A DNA stretch of 53,432 nt from Streptomyces echinatus (GCF_014203595.1 NZ_JACHJK010000028.1:1-53432); one strand, 5' to 3'. Numbered from the stretch's first letter, positions 1 to 8,815 are shown. Notes: generated by a model not told the origin, from the sequence alone. A program made the numbers and translations.

Positions 1-219
1 CCCGCGGAGCGGGTCCCTCCTCGCTTCGCGAGGAGGACGTGAATGCGCTGCGCGCATTCTGGGAAAACGCTGCGCGTTTTCCAATAAACCCGCTCCGCGT
101 GTTTAGGAATTCCCGCGTTGCGGGAATTCGGATTTCCGCTGCGCTCCAATCCGGCCCGGTCCGCTGCGCTTCCCGGGCGGGGGCGTCCGCTGCGCTCCCG
201 CCCTACCGGCTACGCCGGG
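1..219. repeat. Left telomere of a linear replicon: tandem hairpin palindromes
   Basis: The first 14 bases (CCCGCGGAGCGGGT) are the same as the start of archetypal Streptomyces telomeres, from memory. About ten palindromes follow, mostly closed by three-base loops: 1-13 (loop GGA), 16-36 (loop TTC, 9-bp stem), 41-59 (TGC, 8 bp), 62-82 (TGC, 9 bp), 86-104 (TCC, one mismatch), 107-129 (GTT, 10 bp), 130-154 (inner GC-TGC-GC), 155-177, 175-203 and 206-218 (TAC). In Streptomyces such 3' overhangs fold on replication and are patched by the terminal protein. A tpg gene lies 11 kb inward. Because the sequence begins exactly at the canonical terminus, base 1 is probably the physical end of the molecule. 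Confidence 0.93.
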
Positions 220-541
220 CAGCAGCAGGGAGAGTGAGGGTGCATCAACTCTGCTGCCAGGAGGATCCCGAACCGAGTGCAACCACTCCCGGAGGGCCGG
301 GCCGGGCCCCGCCCGACACCCCTTCCTTGCACTGACCGGGCCCTCTCGAACCTCCGGATACCGTGGCCTGTTGAGTCTGAATCTTCCCAACATGCCAGCG
401 GCGCATCCCGGATGCAGCACGCCCCTATGACCTGAATCAAACCACACGATCATCGGTGCTTCAAAACGAAGCATAGATGAAGACTGGACTCGGTCCCTAT
501 CAGTGATGCACCGGGTAGGTTCACGAACTAGCAGTACCCCC
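220..541. other. Subterminal non-coding stretch
   Basis: Between the telomere palindromes and the first convincing gene I see no reading frame with a start site and natural composition. The frames that stay open are Arg/Pro/Gly-rich shadows. It holds a few weak GC inverted repeats only. Confidence 0.5.
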
Positions 542-1126
542 CTATCGCCCTCGGTTGCGCTCGATATGAGCCACCCACGTCACGGCCTGGACGGTGCTGG
601 GTACCTCTCCGATTTGCTGTGCGGCGGCGCGGTAGCAGTCGGCGAGCACGTTGTAGCGGCCAGCTGCTCCCAATCCTCGGTCCCGCTGACCGTAGATCTC
701 TCGTACCGCGATATCGTGCGCGTGGCGGTCGATCACTACGGCTTCTGTGTTCGCTGGGTCGGCAATGCACATGTAGAAGCAACCTGTCTTGATGTGCATG
801 GGGAGAACTTGGCTTGGGTCCGTTCCGGCCAGGATTCGGTTTGCTTTGGTGAGGGCGTCGCGGACGTGTCCGCTTGCTTTTCCGTCGGCGAAGGCTTTAC
901 GGGCCAGTCTGCAATTTTCCGTCCAACTCTTGTTCGCGGATAGTGCGGCGAGGACGCCTGCGCCTTTTCCGATTTCTCCTGCTGCGATGTGAGCGGCGAA
1001 GTTGTGGGCCCTGATGTACCACTCGCGTCCGCGTCGCCTTTGGTCGGGGGTGGCGGTGGTCCACTTTTCGATGATGGCTTGGGTGTAGGCGGTGCGCTGT
1101 TCTTCGGTGCTTTTGACCGGGATCAC
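542..1126 (-). CDS. DUF7178-like protein, possible helix-hairpin-helix glycosylase fold
   Basis: 194 aa from a GTG start with AGAGGG six bases upstream. The protein is helical, with a central ALSANKSWTENCRLARKAF segment (about residues 61-79). Near residues 112-139 it has KTGCFYMCIADP followed by VVIDRHAHDIA. The last block resembles the catalytic VxVDxHVxR region of HhH-GPD DNA glycosylases, with Asp in the equivalent place. Similar proteins are known to me mainly from actinophages and Streptomyces plasmids (DUF7178-type), without assigned function. It is the telomere-proximal gene and is transcribed toward the end. The fold assignment is an inference from short motifs. Alternative: an unrelated phage-derived hypothetical protein. 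Confidence 0.65.
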   Translation of the reverse strand: MIPVKSTEEQRTAYTQAIIEKWTTATPDQRRRGREWYIRAHNFAAHIAAGEIGKGAGVLAALSANKSWTENCRLARKAFADGKASGHVRDALTKANRILAGTDPSQVLPMHIKTGCFYMCIADPANTEAVVIDRHAHDIAVREIYGQRDRGLGAAGRYNVLADCYRAAAQQIGEVPSTVQAVTWVAHIERNRGR

Positions 1127-1226
1127 GGGTGCCCTCTGTTTGTGGTGAGCGCGCGCGGAGGGGTGGTGAGGAGCGGGCCCGATGGGCGGCTCAACTCACG
1201 CGGCCGGCATGGCGCGGGAAGGGGGG

Positions 1227-1287
1227 CCGGGCAGGGGTGGTGAGCCCCTGCCCGGTTGAGAGCGGGAGACCCTTTCAGGTCTCCCGC
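1227..1287 (-). terminator. Pair of adjacent hairpins ending the 1307-2122 gene
   Basis: Two perfect inverted repeats stand side by side: 11-bp arms 1227-1237/1245-1255 with a 7-base loop, and 10-bp arms 1262-1271/1278-1287 with a 6-base loop. They lie just beyond the stop of the minus-strand gene and are probably its terminators. They also lie upstream of the 542-1126 gene, so may insulate it. Confidence 0.6.
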
Positions 1288-1306
1288 CGTTGGTGATCCG
1301 GTGGGG

Positions 1307-2122
1307 TCAGGTGACCGGCTGGCCCAGGGAGCGCCGTGCGCGGGAGGGTCGGTCGTGCGCTCCCCGTGCACTGGTCCTTTCTCCGTCCGCCGTGAGCTTG
1401 TCCAACGCGGTCCGGAGTGCCACGGCGCGGACACTCGACGCGGAGCAGCGTTCGAGAATGACGCGGGCTTTCTGCATCATGAGTCCCCGCGAGTAGTCCT
1501 TACCGGCGGCCAGGATTTCTGTGAGTACCTGTCGGCACTCGTCTACGGTGGTGGGGTGCCGGTCGGCACATGTGCACGTTGACTTCTGCTGGGCCTGGAA
1601 CTGGCGCAGCTTTTCGGCGTGCAGGTACGTGGGAATGCAGCTGGTATGCCGGTTTGCGGGGCGGGGGATGCCGTCGCCGTTCCTGCCTCGCAGGTGGGAC
1701 CAGAACCTGCGTCCCTTCCATCCGCACAGGCGGCAGCGCATGTGCCAGGGGTTGTCCGCACCGGGGTAGCCGTGGAGCGGTTCCCAGCCCAGTTCAGCGA
1801 GTCGGGCCGTGGCCTCGGCCGCCCGGACCAGGTTGGGCAGGGTGAGGCGCAGCTCGGGGATGTGGAGTGTCACGCTGGAGATGGGGGCGGGGACGGGCCG
1901 GGCGTAGGCGGAGGGCTTGTGTCCGAGGTCGAAAATGCGGACCAGTTCGGCGGCGGCGGTTTCGCGGTCGGGGCGTCGAGTGTGGTGGGTCATGCCGGGC
2001 ATCTCGGCCCACCAGCCGCCGTGACGGCGGTAGATGAATCCGGCCGGTCGGCCGTCGACGGTGACGGGGTAATGCCCCGTTGCCAGTCGCTTACCGATTT
2101 CGAAACGCTCTGCGCATTCCAT
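1307..2122 (-). CDS. Hypothetical protein with a Cys/His cluster
   Basis: 271 aa starting MECAERFEIGKRLATG. This start is preferred over longer readings because GGAGAAGAACC stands directly before the ATG. The N-terminal third contains a sheet-like section with GFIYRRHGGWWAEMPGM. The middle has a CRLCGWKGRRFWSHL segment (CxxC followed by His), then further Cys/His residues and a CTCADRH motif, which could bind zinc. The C-terminus is helical, then basic and Ser/Arg-rich. I do not recognise the family. It may be a DNA-binding protein from the Cys/His cluster, but nothing proves it. Confidence 0.62.
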   Translation of the reverse strand: MECAERFEIGKRLATGHYPVTVDGRPAGFIYRRHGGWWAEMPGMTHHTRRPDRETAAAELVRIFDLGHKPSAYARPVPAPISSVTLHIPELRLTLPNLVRAAEATARLAELGWEPLHGYPGADNPWHMRCRLCGWKGRRFWSHLRGRNGDGIPRPANRHTSCIPTYLHAEKLRQFQAQQKSTCTCADRHPTTVDECRQVLTEILAAGKDYSRGLMMQKARVILERCSASSVRAVALRTALDKLTADGERTSARGAHDRPSRARRSLGQPVT

Positions 2123-2280
2123 GGTTCTTCTCCTTTCCGCTTTCCGGGCAACGCATTTACCCGGTGCCAGATTTCTGGTTTGCTGGTCGGGTGCCACTCC
2201 CTTCCAGCAAGAGAAATATATCGAATTAGGGCCGGGGAATCAAATACCGGAATAGGGAATTTGGGCAGCTGAATTACTTG

Positions 2281-2521
2281 CCTTTTCGGGGCGGGTGGGG
2301 CACGGCGCGCCGCCGGTGGTCGCCAACGACGAAGCGCAGCGGCGTCGGCAAGGGGGCGTGACCGCGCAGCGAGGAGGGAGCGCAGCGGACTCCGGTGTCC
2401 CGTCACCCGCAGCACGGGGCAGGGACCGCGCAGCGAGGGCGGGAGCGCAGCGGACGCCCGGGGCCCCTGCCCCGTGGGGCGGCCGCCGGGGGCGCGCCAC
2501 GCCCCACCCGCCCCGAAAAGG
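2281..2521. repeat. Large nested inverted repeat with telomere-like motifs
   Basis: Outer arms 2281-2311 and 2491-2521 are complementary at 29 of 31 positions. An inner stem pairs CACGGGGCAGGG near 2412-2423 with its complement near 2464-2475. Between them a block of the form GACCGCGCAGCGAGG...GGGAGCGCAGCGGAC occurs twice (about 2359-2391 and 2422-2454). Its second half is the reverse complement of GTCCGCTGCGCTCCC in telomere palindrome 175-203. No open frame here looks real. It could be a subterminal telomere-like element, a replication or transfer site, or a structured RNA. Confidence 0.7.
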
Positions 2522-2694
2522 CTTGTAGGGCTGTGCTGCGCCCTTGCGCGCCTGCTGCGCAACCTCCCGATGGCACGCCCGGTGAGGCTCGCTGAGGCGC
2601 TCGTATGCCCGTGCAGGCCGGCCGTTGGGGGCGTCGCAGCGAGAGGGTGAGCCGGTAGACTGACAGCGGATTCTTCTTCGGAAGATTTCTGGTT

Positions 2695-2740
2695 GGCCGA
2701 CGCCCGTGCCACCCGCCTTGGCGGACTGAGGGCGTCGGCC
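2695..2740 (+). terminator. 11-bp hairpin followed by GTTTTGTG
   Basis: GGCCGACGCCC (2695-2705) and GGGCGTCGGCC (2730-2740) form a perfect stem followed by a short T run. No protein gene ends here. A small transcript from the preceding non-coding stretch would explain it, but I could not identify a confident promoter. Confidence 0.45.
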
Positions 2741-3483
2741 GTTTTGTGCTGTCCCTGGCCCCGCCCAGGGCGGTATGGGCGGAGCGAGCTCGGATGGTAT
2801 CTGCGAGTGCGGGTCCCGGCCGGTCTCCTGAGGACGGCAAACGGGACAGTCGCTCAGTGCGCGAGTGCCGGTGACCGCCGGCGGGTGCCCTGATGCCGTC
2901 GGGCGAAGGGCCTTTCGTCTGGCACGCCGGCCACAACGTGTGCCGTCCCTCGGCGGTGATCACGGGAGCGCGGCGGTAGCCTGCCCACTACGTCGCTTTC
3001 GACGGGGGCGGAGACGTTACGGCGCCGTTCAGGCTGTGCCCGTCGACCACCGCCCCCGCCACAGCAGGTGAATGGCTGGCGTAGTCGGCGGACGGGGTGG
3101 AAGGGCTGTTGTGGCCAGGATTTGCCGCTGACCGGTTGACCGCCCGGCGATCGGGCGGTGCTGGCCGATGAGGTGGTCGCTGCCGGGGCCGATGCTGACC
3201 GTCGCGGTGAGCTCTCCGGGCCTTGCCAAAGCCATGATCGTGCACCACTCCGTACGGATGAGAGTGCACCAAAGTTGATGCAGTGTCGGGTACGCGGGCA
3301 CCCCCAAACCCCCAGCTCAAAACCCCAGCCAGGCGCCATCACCCACCCCACGAACCCAACACCTTTCGCACAGCGGCTGCGAGGACGAGTACGGGCAGAG
3401 CGAGTACGAAGAGGCGGTGGCGTGACGCGCGAGGTCACGCTGATCTCAGGAGTGACGAAGTGCCCATTCGGTGTAACGTCGTC
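2741..3483. other. Long stretch without a supported gene
   Basis: From the Cys-protein start at 2122 to the DUF3800 gene at 3652 I see no natural protein. Besides the inverted repeat and hairpin listed separately, it holds two GTGCACC copies about 24 bases apart (near 3240-3270) and a GCGTGAC/GTCACGC palindrome at 3420-3440. The sequence may be regulatory or the residue of decayed genes. Confidence 0.4.
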
Positions 3484-3515
3484 TAACCGGACGCGTGACT
3501 GGAGTTAACCGGACG
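3484..3515 (+). promoter_or_regulatory. Direct repeats upstream of the DUF3800 gene
   Basis: TAACCGGACG occurs at 3484-3493 and again at 3506-3515, a 22-base spacing (two helical turns). GTAACG-like copies flank them. The spacing suits a dimeric regulator on one DNA face. The nearest downstream gene starts at 3652. Confidence 0.4.
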
Positions 3516-3651
3516 GTAACGAGAAACAGCAGAAGGTCCCCGGAGGCCGTCATCGCCGGGGGCGAGGACCAGAGGAGTTCGGACCTCCAGTGGTGCTTCC
3601 CCACCGCAGCGCGACGATGCGCTCCTCCGCGGCGCTGGCCGAGGCGACCGG

Positions 3652-4479
3652 ATGAGCGCGCTCGCTATACCTGCGCACTTCGGTCAACTGCCCAAGCTTC
3701 ACGTCTACGTGGACGAGACTGGAGACCGCGGGTTCAGCGAGGCGAGCCGGGCCAAGTCCCCGTTCTTCGCCATGACCGCCCTGCTCGTTCCTCAAGAGGA
3801 CGAGTGGCACGTCAAGCTCACCGCGGGCGGCCTCCGCGCCCTGGTGCATGGCGCGCAGCCCCAAGAGATCTTGAAGCCGATCCACTGGGTCGAGCACTTC
3901 CGGCCTAAGCACAAAACCCGTCGGCGCCAGGCTGCCCAGGCACTGGCTCTTATACCGAGCGCAATGGTGGTCCATGTCATCGCTCACAAGGACACGGTGA
4001 AGGCCGACGCCGGAATGGCGAAGGACAAAGAGGTCTTCTACAACTACACCACGAGGCTGCTCCTGGAGCGGGTCGCGCTCGCCGCGAGGGAGTGGCCCGG
4101 GGGACCGCGTCTGGCAATCGTGCGACTTGGCCGCGTCAAGCACATGGACCATGCGGCCTCGGCTGCCTACTTCGACTACGTGCGCCAGGGGGCTGGCCTT
4201 ACCAGCTACCCCATCCCCTGGAACTACATCTCCTGGCCGCCTACGTGGGAGAACACCCAGCGCGACGGCATCCAACTCGCTGACATCCACGCCGGCATCC
4301 TCAACTGCGCCCTCAGCGGCGATCCGCAAGATCGGGCCTGCGCGGAGAACCTCCTCCTCGTCAGCCACCAACTGCGGCGAGCCTGGAATGGTGCGCTGCT
4401 TGGCTACGGGGTCAAGGTCATCGGCGATCCCAGCTTCATCACGAGCCGAGTCTGGTGGCCGGACTGGAAGACACGCTGA
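3652..4479 (+). CDS. DUF3800 domain protein
   Basis: 275 aa. It has the DUF3800 hallmarks: an N-terminal YVDETGDRGF strand-turn (residues about 18-27), then a hydrophobic strand FFAMTALLVP, and late in the protein GIQLADIHAGI (QLADxxAG) with its acidic residue. These acidic positions fit the proposed RNase-H-like fold of the family. DUF3800 proteins are common on mobile elements and next to defence genes, but their activity is not settled. Start ATG has GAGG eight bases upstream. It lies 840 bp upstream of the IetAS-like pair on the same strand, separated by opposite-strand remnants, so co-transcription is unlikely. Confidence 0.86.
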   Translation: MSALAIPAHFGQLPKLHVYVDETGDRGFSEASRAKSPFFAMTALLVPQEDEWHVKLTAGGLRALVHGAQPQEILKPIHWVEHFRPKHKTRRRQAAQALALIPSAMVVHVIAHKDTVKADAGMAKDKEVFYNYTTRLLLERVALAAREWPGGPRLAIVRLGRVKHMDHAASAAYFDYVRQGAGLTSYPIPWNYISWPPTWENTQRDGIQLADIHAGILNCALSGDPQDRACAENLLLVSHQLRRAWNGALLGYGVKVIGDPSFITSRVWWPDWKTR

Positions 4480-4486
4480 AGCAAAA

Positions 4487-4512
4487 AGCCCCCTGGGGGA
4501 CTCCCGGGGGCC
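4487..4512 (-). terminator. Hairpin with T run on the minus strand
   Basis: GCCCCC...GGGGGC stem. On the minus strand it is followed by TTTTTGC, a classical terminator for the small minus-strand gene 4522-4803. It also sits just after the DUF3800 stop, so it may work for both. Confidence 0.65.
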
Positions 4513-4521
4513 ACAACCACC

Positions 4522-4803
4522 TCAATGGGTGGAGGGATCCAGTTCCCTGGTTCCGGCCTTAACCCCGGCAGCCCACCAAGGGGCTCCTGCAACGTTCTTC
4601 ATAGAAAGTGTACCAGCTATTGCACTAAATACACCTGCTTGAGGGGCCTGCAGCAGAGCCTGCGCGACAAAGAAACAGCAGGTCAGCGTGCCTACAGGTG
4701 AGGTCTCTGCGACTGTCAGCCACGCCACTCCTCCAGGCTGTCGCGCCTCGCTGAGCACGCCGTCACAGTCGGCCTCAGGGGTGTCGGCGGACTCAGACCG
4801 CAC
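4522..4803 (-). CDS. Small hypothetical protein, partly hydrophobic
   Basis: 93 aa from a GTG start that overlaps the last codons of an upstream minus-strand frame (ATGAGTGCGGTCTGA), an arrangement suggesting translational coupling. The middle is hydrophobic and Cys-containing (LTCCFFVAQALLQAP), followed by a Trp-containing end. A hairpin with a T run lies right after the stop. No family recognised. The upstream frame is broken, so this may be the surviving tail of a decayed two-gene unit. Confidence 0.4.
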   Translation of the reverse strand: MRSESADTPEADCDGVLSEARQPGGVAWLTVAETSPVGTLTCCFFVAQALLQAPQAGVFSAIAGTLSMKNVAGAPWWAAGVKAGTRELDPSTH

Positions 4804-5040
4804 TCATCGCCAGCCTGGCAATCTCCCGGAACTTCGCCGCCTGCGACTCCAACTTCTCCATGCGAGCGGATGCCTTCGTCAGCTCGGCGTCGCGCTTAGC
4901 GCAGCCGGGACACGGGCCGGCTGCTGGTCTTCTGATGGCCCGTCCGGCAGAGCGCCCTGCTCGTAGAAGTCGGCGGGCGGTCGGATGCCGCGCAGCTGCG
5001 TGGCATCGAGGACGTCGCTGCGGCGGTAGCGGTTCTAGCC
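4793..5040 (-). pseudogene. Frameshifted remnant of a small regulator-like gene
   Basis: Two adjacent minus-strand frames each look natural. One carries RYRRSDVLDATQLRGIRPP and DFYEQGALPDG, then stops shortly after. The other continues with CPGCAKRDAELTKASARMEK, a short coiled coil, and ends MSAV. Together they would form one protein (N-part, CxxC, coiled coil), joined by a frameshift near 4890-4910. No start codon precedes the first part, and a TAG is immediately upstream. Confidence 0.4.
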
Positions 5041-5320
5041 GCGCTACCCCCTACCAGAGCACGGTAGATCCACCTTCCTCACTTGAAGGAGGCTGGCCTT
5101 TCCGTGTCGGCCCGCCAGCTCCGAGGACGGGACAGAGGCCGCCTCCCTTCTCCAACGACCAGTAGGGCGGCCGTAGGGCGGCCGCGCGAAGGCCGGTCGC
5201 CGTTCCCCTCTCTCCCCAGCTTGGACGGCGTGCTGGGCCGGCACCGCCGCGTGGAGGGGCATCGAGTATCGATATGGACGAGGAAGCCGTTGGAGGCATG
5301 TATCCCGCCCACTAGTCATT

Positions 5321-6475
5321 ATGGTGGTCGACATGACCAGGACCTTGGACAGTCGACGCGTGGACGAGATGACAGCACTTGAGCAAGATTTGGTCCACCT
5401 TGCGCGAATGGCGCTCGCTGGACGCGGTCAGGACGTGCAGACTCTCTTGCAGCGCCTGGCAAGGCGCTATAGCCGAACCAACGAAGCAACCAGCAAAGCG
5501 CTCCAGGCCCTCCTCCGCGAGGCGCCCAGCACCGATGCGCCCTTGCGCGGTCTGGGCAACGCCGCCCCGGTTCCGCTCGACGTGGACAGTCGGGTCCCTC
5601 TCATTCGCCCAGACCATCTAGCACCTGCAGTCACTCCGGTTCTTTCGACCAGCGTTCGCAGTGCGGTCGATCAGATCTGCGAGGAGCGTCTTAGGAGCGA
5701 TCGACTCTTGCAGGCTGGTCTGACGCCCAGCAGCAGCGCCCTCTTTGTCGGGCCCCCAGGAGTCGGGAAGACCCTGGCCGCACGCTGGATCGCGAGCCGT
5801 CTCAATCTGCCGCTACTCGTACTTGACCTGTCATCAGTCATGAGCAGCTACCTCGGACGTACAGGCGGGAACATCCGGAAGGTCTTGGACTACGCGAAGG
5901 CCAGCCCTTCCATCCTGCTGCTGGACGAGCTCGACACGGTCGCCAAGAGACGAGACGACGGCGCCGAGGTGGGAGAGCTGAAGCGGCTTGTGACTGTCCT
6001 CCTGCAGGAGATTGACGACTGGCCGTCCAGTTCTCTGCTGCTCGCGGCCACCAATCATGGGGCCCTCCTTGATCCCGCCGTGTGGCGCCGCTTCGAGGTA
6101 GTGGTCGACTTTCCTCTCCCCGAGGCAGTGCAGCTCCGCAAGGCGCTTGACCAGTACTGCGAGGGCCAGGCGCCCGATGACGTGCTCACCGCCATCGCGA
6201 GGGCATTGAGCGTTCAGGGCTCTTCCTTCTCAGATGCACACCGCCTGGTGACAGCGGCACGACGACGTGCTGCTCTCGCTGAACAGCCTCTCGGAGAGAC
6301 GCTGCTGAGCATGTGTGGCGAGCAGGTCAAGCAGTTGCCTTTTGCAGAGAGGGTGCGGTTGGCGCTGGATCTGGTGCAATCTGATCACATGTCGCAACGA
6401 CGCGTGCACGAGCTGTCAGGGGTCAGCCGGGACACGATTCGAAGCCGTATGCGACGCGAGGAGTCTCAGGGGTAA
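5321..6475 (+). CDS. ietA: AAA+ ATPase of an IetAS-like defence pair
   Basis: 384 aa from the first ATG; an ATG 12 bases later has the better GGTGG upstream. The N-terminal 110 residues are helical. The AAA+ core has Walker A GPPGVGKT (144-151), Walker B ILLLDELD (198-205), a sensor-1 ATN near 245, and WRRF as likely arginine finger. A short HTH-like C-terminus (SQRRVHELSGVSRDTIRSR) follows. The gene for a subtilisin-like protease begins 21 bp after the stop with its own ribosome site. An AAA ATPase next to an S8 protease is the composition of the anti-phage system IetAS. In that scheme the ATPase would control or feed the protease. The assignment rests on domain pairing and order, not on a similarity search. 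Confidence 0.85.
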   Translation: MVVDMTRTLDSRRVDEMTALEQDLVHLARMALAGRGQDVQTLLQRLARRYSRTNEATSKALQALLREAPSTDAPLRGLGNAAPVPLDVDSRVPLIRPDHLAPAVTPVLSTSVRSAVDQICEERLRSDRLLQAGLTPSSSALFVGPPGVGKTLAARWIASRLNLPLLVLDLSSVMSSYLGRTGGNIRKVLDYAKASPSILLLDELDTVAKRRDDGAEVGELKRLVTVLLQEIDDWPSSSLLLAATNHGALLDPAVWRRFEVVVDFPLPEAVQLRKALDQYCEGQAPDDVLTAIARALSVQGSSFSDAHRLVTAARRRAALAEQPLGETLLSMCGEQVKQLPFAERVRLALDLVQSDHMSQRRVHELSGVSRDTIRSRMRREESQG

Positions 6476-6496
6476 TTCTCGTGGGGGGAGCGGCCA

Positions 6497-8719
6497 GTGC
6501 CCGGACCGTACAATTTTCTGCTCGGCCATGGCGAAAGGCTCGTTGAGGCAGTCACGCTGCCCAGTGGTGGAGGGCCGACGACGCTGCCCTACACCGAAGA
6601 AGAGGCACGCTCACGCCTGCGCCCTCAGGTGAGGGCAGCGGTTCAACGCTTCGCCCAGCTCGCCGACGAAGCCTGTCCCGACGGGCAGGTCGTCGGCGTC
6701 CTGACGATGCATCCGCAGTTCATCGCGAAGAGCTACCACCCGCAGCAGTTGCTGGACGATCTCGGCCTCTCGTATGTCGGCGCGCGCAACGCTTTGGTGC
6801 AACCGGAGAAGTGGACCAACCCAGATCGTCGGCCGGCCCCGGCGGAAACTGCCGAACTGTTCATCTCCGGACGACGCGCGGCCTTCGGCCTGTGGGCCAA
6901 GCGCATGGCGGTTGGCCCGCTGCCTGGAGGCGACCAGCTGCAGAAGGTCGAGGCCTTCCGGGCCCCGACCGCCGTCGAGCGGCAGCGCAACATGCAACGC
7001 CTGGCTCCGGGGACGCCCCTCATCGAAGTGGGTCTCCATCTGCCTGCGCGCATCAGGGAGAAGATCCTCGCGAGTTTCAAAAGGTATGTGGAATCCCTTG
7101 GTGGTACCGCGGAGATCACTCACGCCTTGCAGATGCCGGGAATCGGCTTCGTCCCCGTGCGGGTGGCGCCCGAAGCAGTCGACAGACTGTCCCAGTTCGC
7201 CTTCATGCGCGTCGTCCGGCCCATGCCCAGGCTCAGGGCCTTCCACCCAGTCGAGCGCGCCGCAACAGCACACGGACTGAAAGCGTCGTCGCTACCAGCG
7301 GTGGGCGCTGTCGACCCTGCCGTGAAGATAGCGATCCTGGACGGCGGACTCGAAGAGGACGGTCCCATGGCGCCTTGGGCACGTTCCCACGAGGCCCCCC
7401 ACGTCGGTGACGCCACGAGCGACTACCTCCAACACGGCCACAACGTCACCTCAGCCGCCCTCTTCGGACCGCTGGTCCCTGGCCAGTCAGCCCCGCGGCC
7501 CTTCGGAACCGTCGACCACTTCCGCGTCGTCGATCAGGACCCCGAAGACGATCTCGCTCTCTACCGCACCCTGGACCGCATCGACACCGTGCTGCAGGAG
7601 AACCCACACGAGCTCGTCAACCTCAGCCTCGGCCCCGACCTCCCGATCGAAGACGACGAGATCCACCCCTGGACGGCCTTGCTCGACTCTTGGCTGTCCG
7701 ACGGCAAGCGCCTGCTCACCATCGCAGCCGGCAACAACGGCACGCTGGACCGCCCATCCGGCAATGCACGAGTGCAGGTTCCATCCGACTGCGTCAACGC
7801 TCTGTCGGTAGGAGCGGCAGACTCCACCCGGCCCTCATGGCGCCGGGCCTCCTACAGCGCGCTAGGCCCGGGACGCTGCCCCGGCATGGTCAAGCCCGAT
7901 GTGCTCAGTTTCGGTGGCGATCAGAAGGAACCCTTCTTCTTCGCTGCCCCGTACGGCCAGGACGCGCCCCCGATGTCACTCGGCACAAGCTTCGCCGCCC
8001 CCAGTGCTCTGCGCATGGCCGCCGGCATCCGGGCACACTTCGGCTCCCTGCTCACACCACTCGCCCTCAAGGCACTGCTCGTCCACTGCGCAGAAGACAA
8101 CGAGCAGGACACCTCCGAGCGAGGCTGGGGCCGACTACCGGGTGCGCTGGAGGACTACGTCATCTGCCCGCCCTACACCGCCCGTGTCGTCTACCAGGGC
8201 AAACTCGCACCCAAGCAGACCGTCCGCATGTTCCTGCCCCTACCGGAAACGGTCGCCACCGGCGATCTGCAGATCACAGCGACCTACTGCATCGCCTGCC
8301 CCACCGACCCCAGGGCTCCCCGCAACTACACCACCAGCGCGTTCGAACCCACCTTCCGCCCGAACATGGAACGGCTCAGCGCCTCAGGCAACGTCCCCAA
8401 GTCTGAACCGTTCTTCCAAGCCCGCGACTACATGAGCGAGCAGGAACTGCGCTCCGACGCCCATAAGTGGGAAACCGTCAAACACAAGACCGCCACCTTC
8501 AAGGCCGACCGCCTCAAGCGCCCAGCTTTCGACGTGCGCCACGTCTTCCGCCTGGACGACCTCCCGCCGGAAACCAGCCCCGAGGTGTCCTACGCGCTCA
8601 TCGTCACCCTCAAGGCTCCCTCGGTTCCGGACCTCTACGACCAAGTCGTTCGCACCTACTCGGCCCGCCTCGAAATCCTCCAGCCTCTCGTGGAAATCCC
8701 CATCGCAGTGCGGCCGTAA
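6497..8719 (+). CDS. ietS: Subtilisin-like serine protease of an IetAS-like pair
   Basis: 740 aa, GTG start with GGGGGGAG upstream. The N-terminal 270 residues hold no signal peptide, so the protein is probably cytoplasmic. The S8 core has the catalytic Asp in AILDGG (D282), His in HGHNV (H313), oxyanion Asn in AAGNNG (N413) and Ser in GTSFAAP (S498), so the enzyme looks intact. About 200 residues follow the core as a beta-rich C-terminal region. It follows the AAA+ gene at 21 bp and is surely co-transcribed. Family knowledge links such ATPase-protease pairs to abortive-type phage defence; the substrate is unknown. Confidence 0.88.
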   Translation: MPGPYNFLLGHGERLVEAVTLPSGGGPTTLPYTEEEARSRLRPQVRAAVQRFAQLADEACPDGQVVGVLTMHPQFIAKSYHPQQLLDDLGLSYVGARNALVQPEKWTNPDRRPAPAETAELFISGRRAAFGLWAKRMAVGPLPGGDQLQKVEAFRAPTAVERQRNMQRLAPGTPLIEVGLHLPARIREKILASFKRYVESLGGTAEITHALQMPGIGFVPVRVAPEAVDRLSQFAFMRVVRPMPRLRAFHPVERAATAHGLKASSLPAVGAVDPAVKIAILDGGLEEDGPMAPWARSHEAPHVGDATSDYLQHGHNVTSAALFGPLVPGQSAPRPFGTVDHFRVVDQDPEDDLALYRTLDRIDTVLQENPHELVNLSLGPDLPIEDDEIHPWTALLDSWLSDGKRLLTIAAGNNGTLDRPSGNARVQVPSDCVNALSVGAADSTRPSWRRASYSALGPGRCPGMVKPDVLSFGGDQKEPFFFAAPYGQDAPPMSLGTSFAAPSALRMAAGIRAHFGSLLTPLALKALLVHCAEDNEQDTSERGWGRLPGALEDYVICPPYTARVVYQGKLAPKQTVRMFLPLPETVATGDLQITATYCIACPTDPRAPRNYTTSAFEPTFRPNMERLSASGNVPKSEPFFQARDYMSEQELRSDAHKWETVKHKTATFKADRLKRPAFDVRHVFRLDDLPPETSPEVSYALIVTLKAPSVPDLYDQVVRTYSARLEILQPLVEIPIAVRP

Positions 8720-8815
8720 CAGCATCTGGGCAGAGAGCCCCGGTCCAGGCGACACAGAGGGCCAGCTACTCACGCGCCGAAAAGACCGCCCACCAGAGGG
8801 AGCCCCATGCAGTTG

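Noticed and set aside
2854..3438. 194-codon minus-strand frame in the hairpin-rich gap
   Set aside because: Arg/Ser/Pro/Gly-rich without any natural domain or ribosome site.
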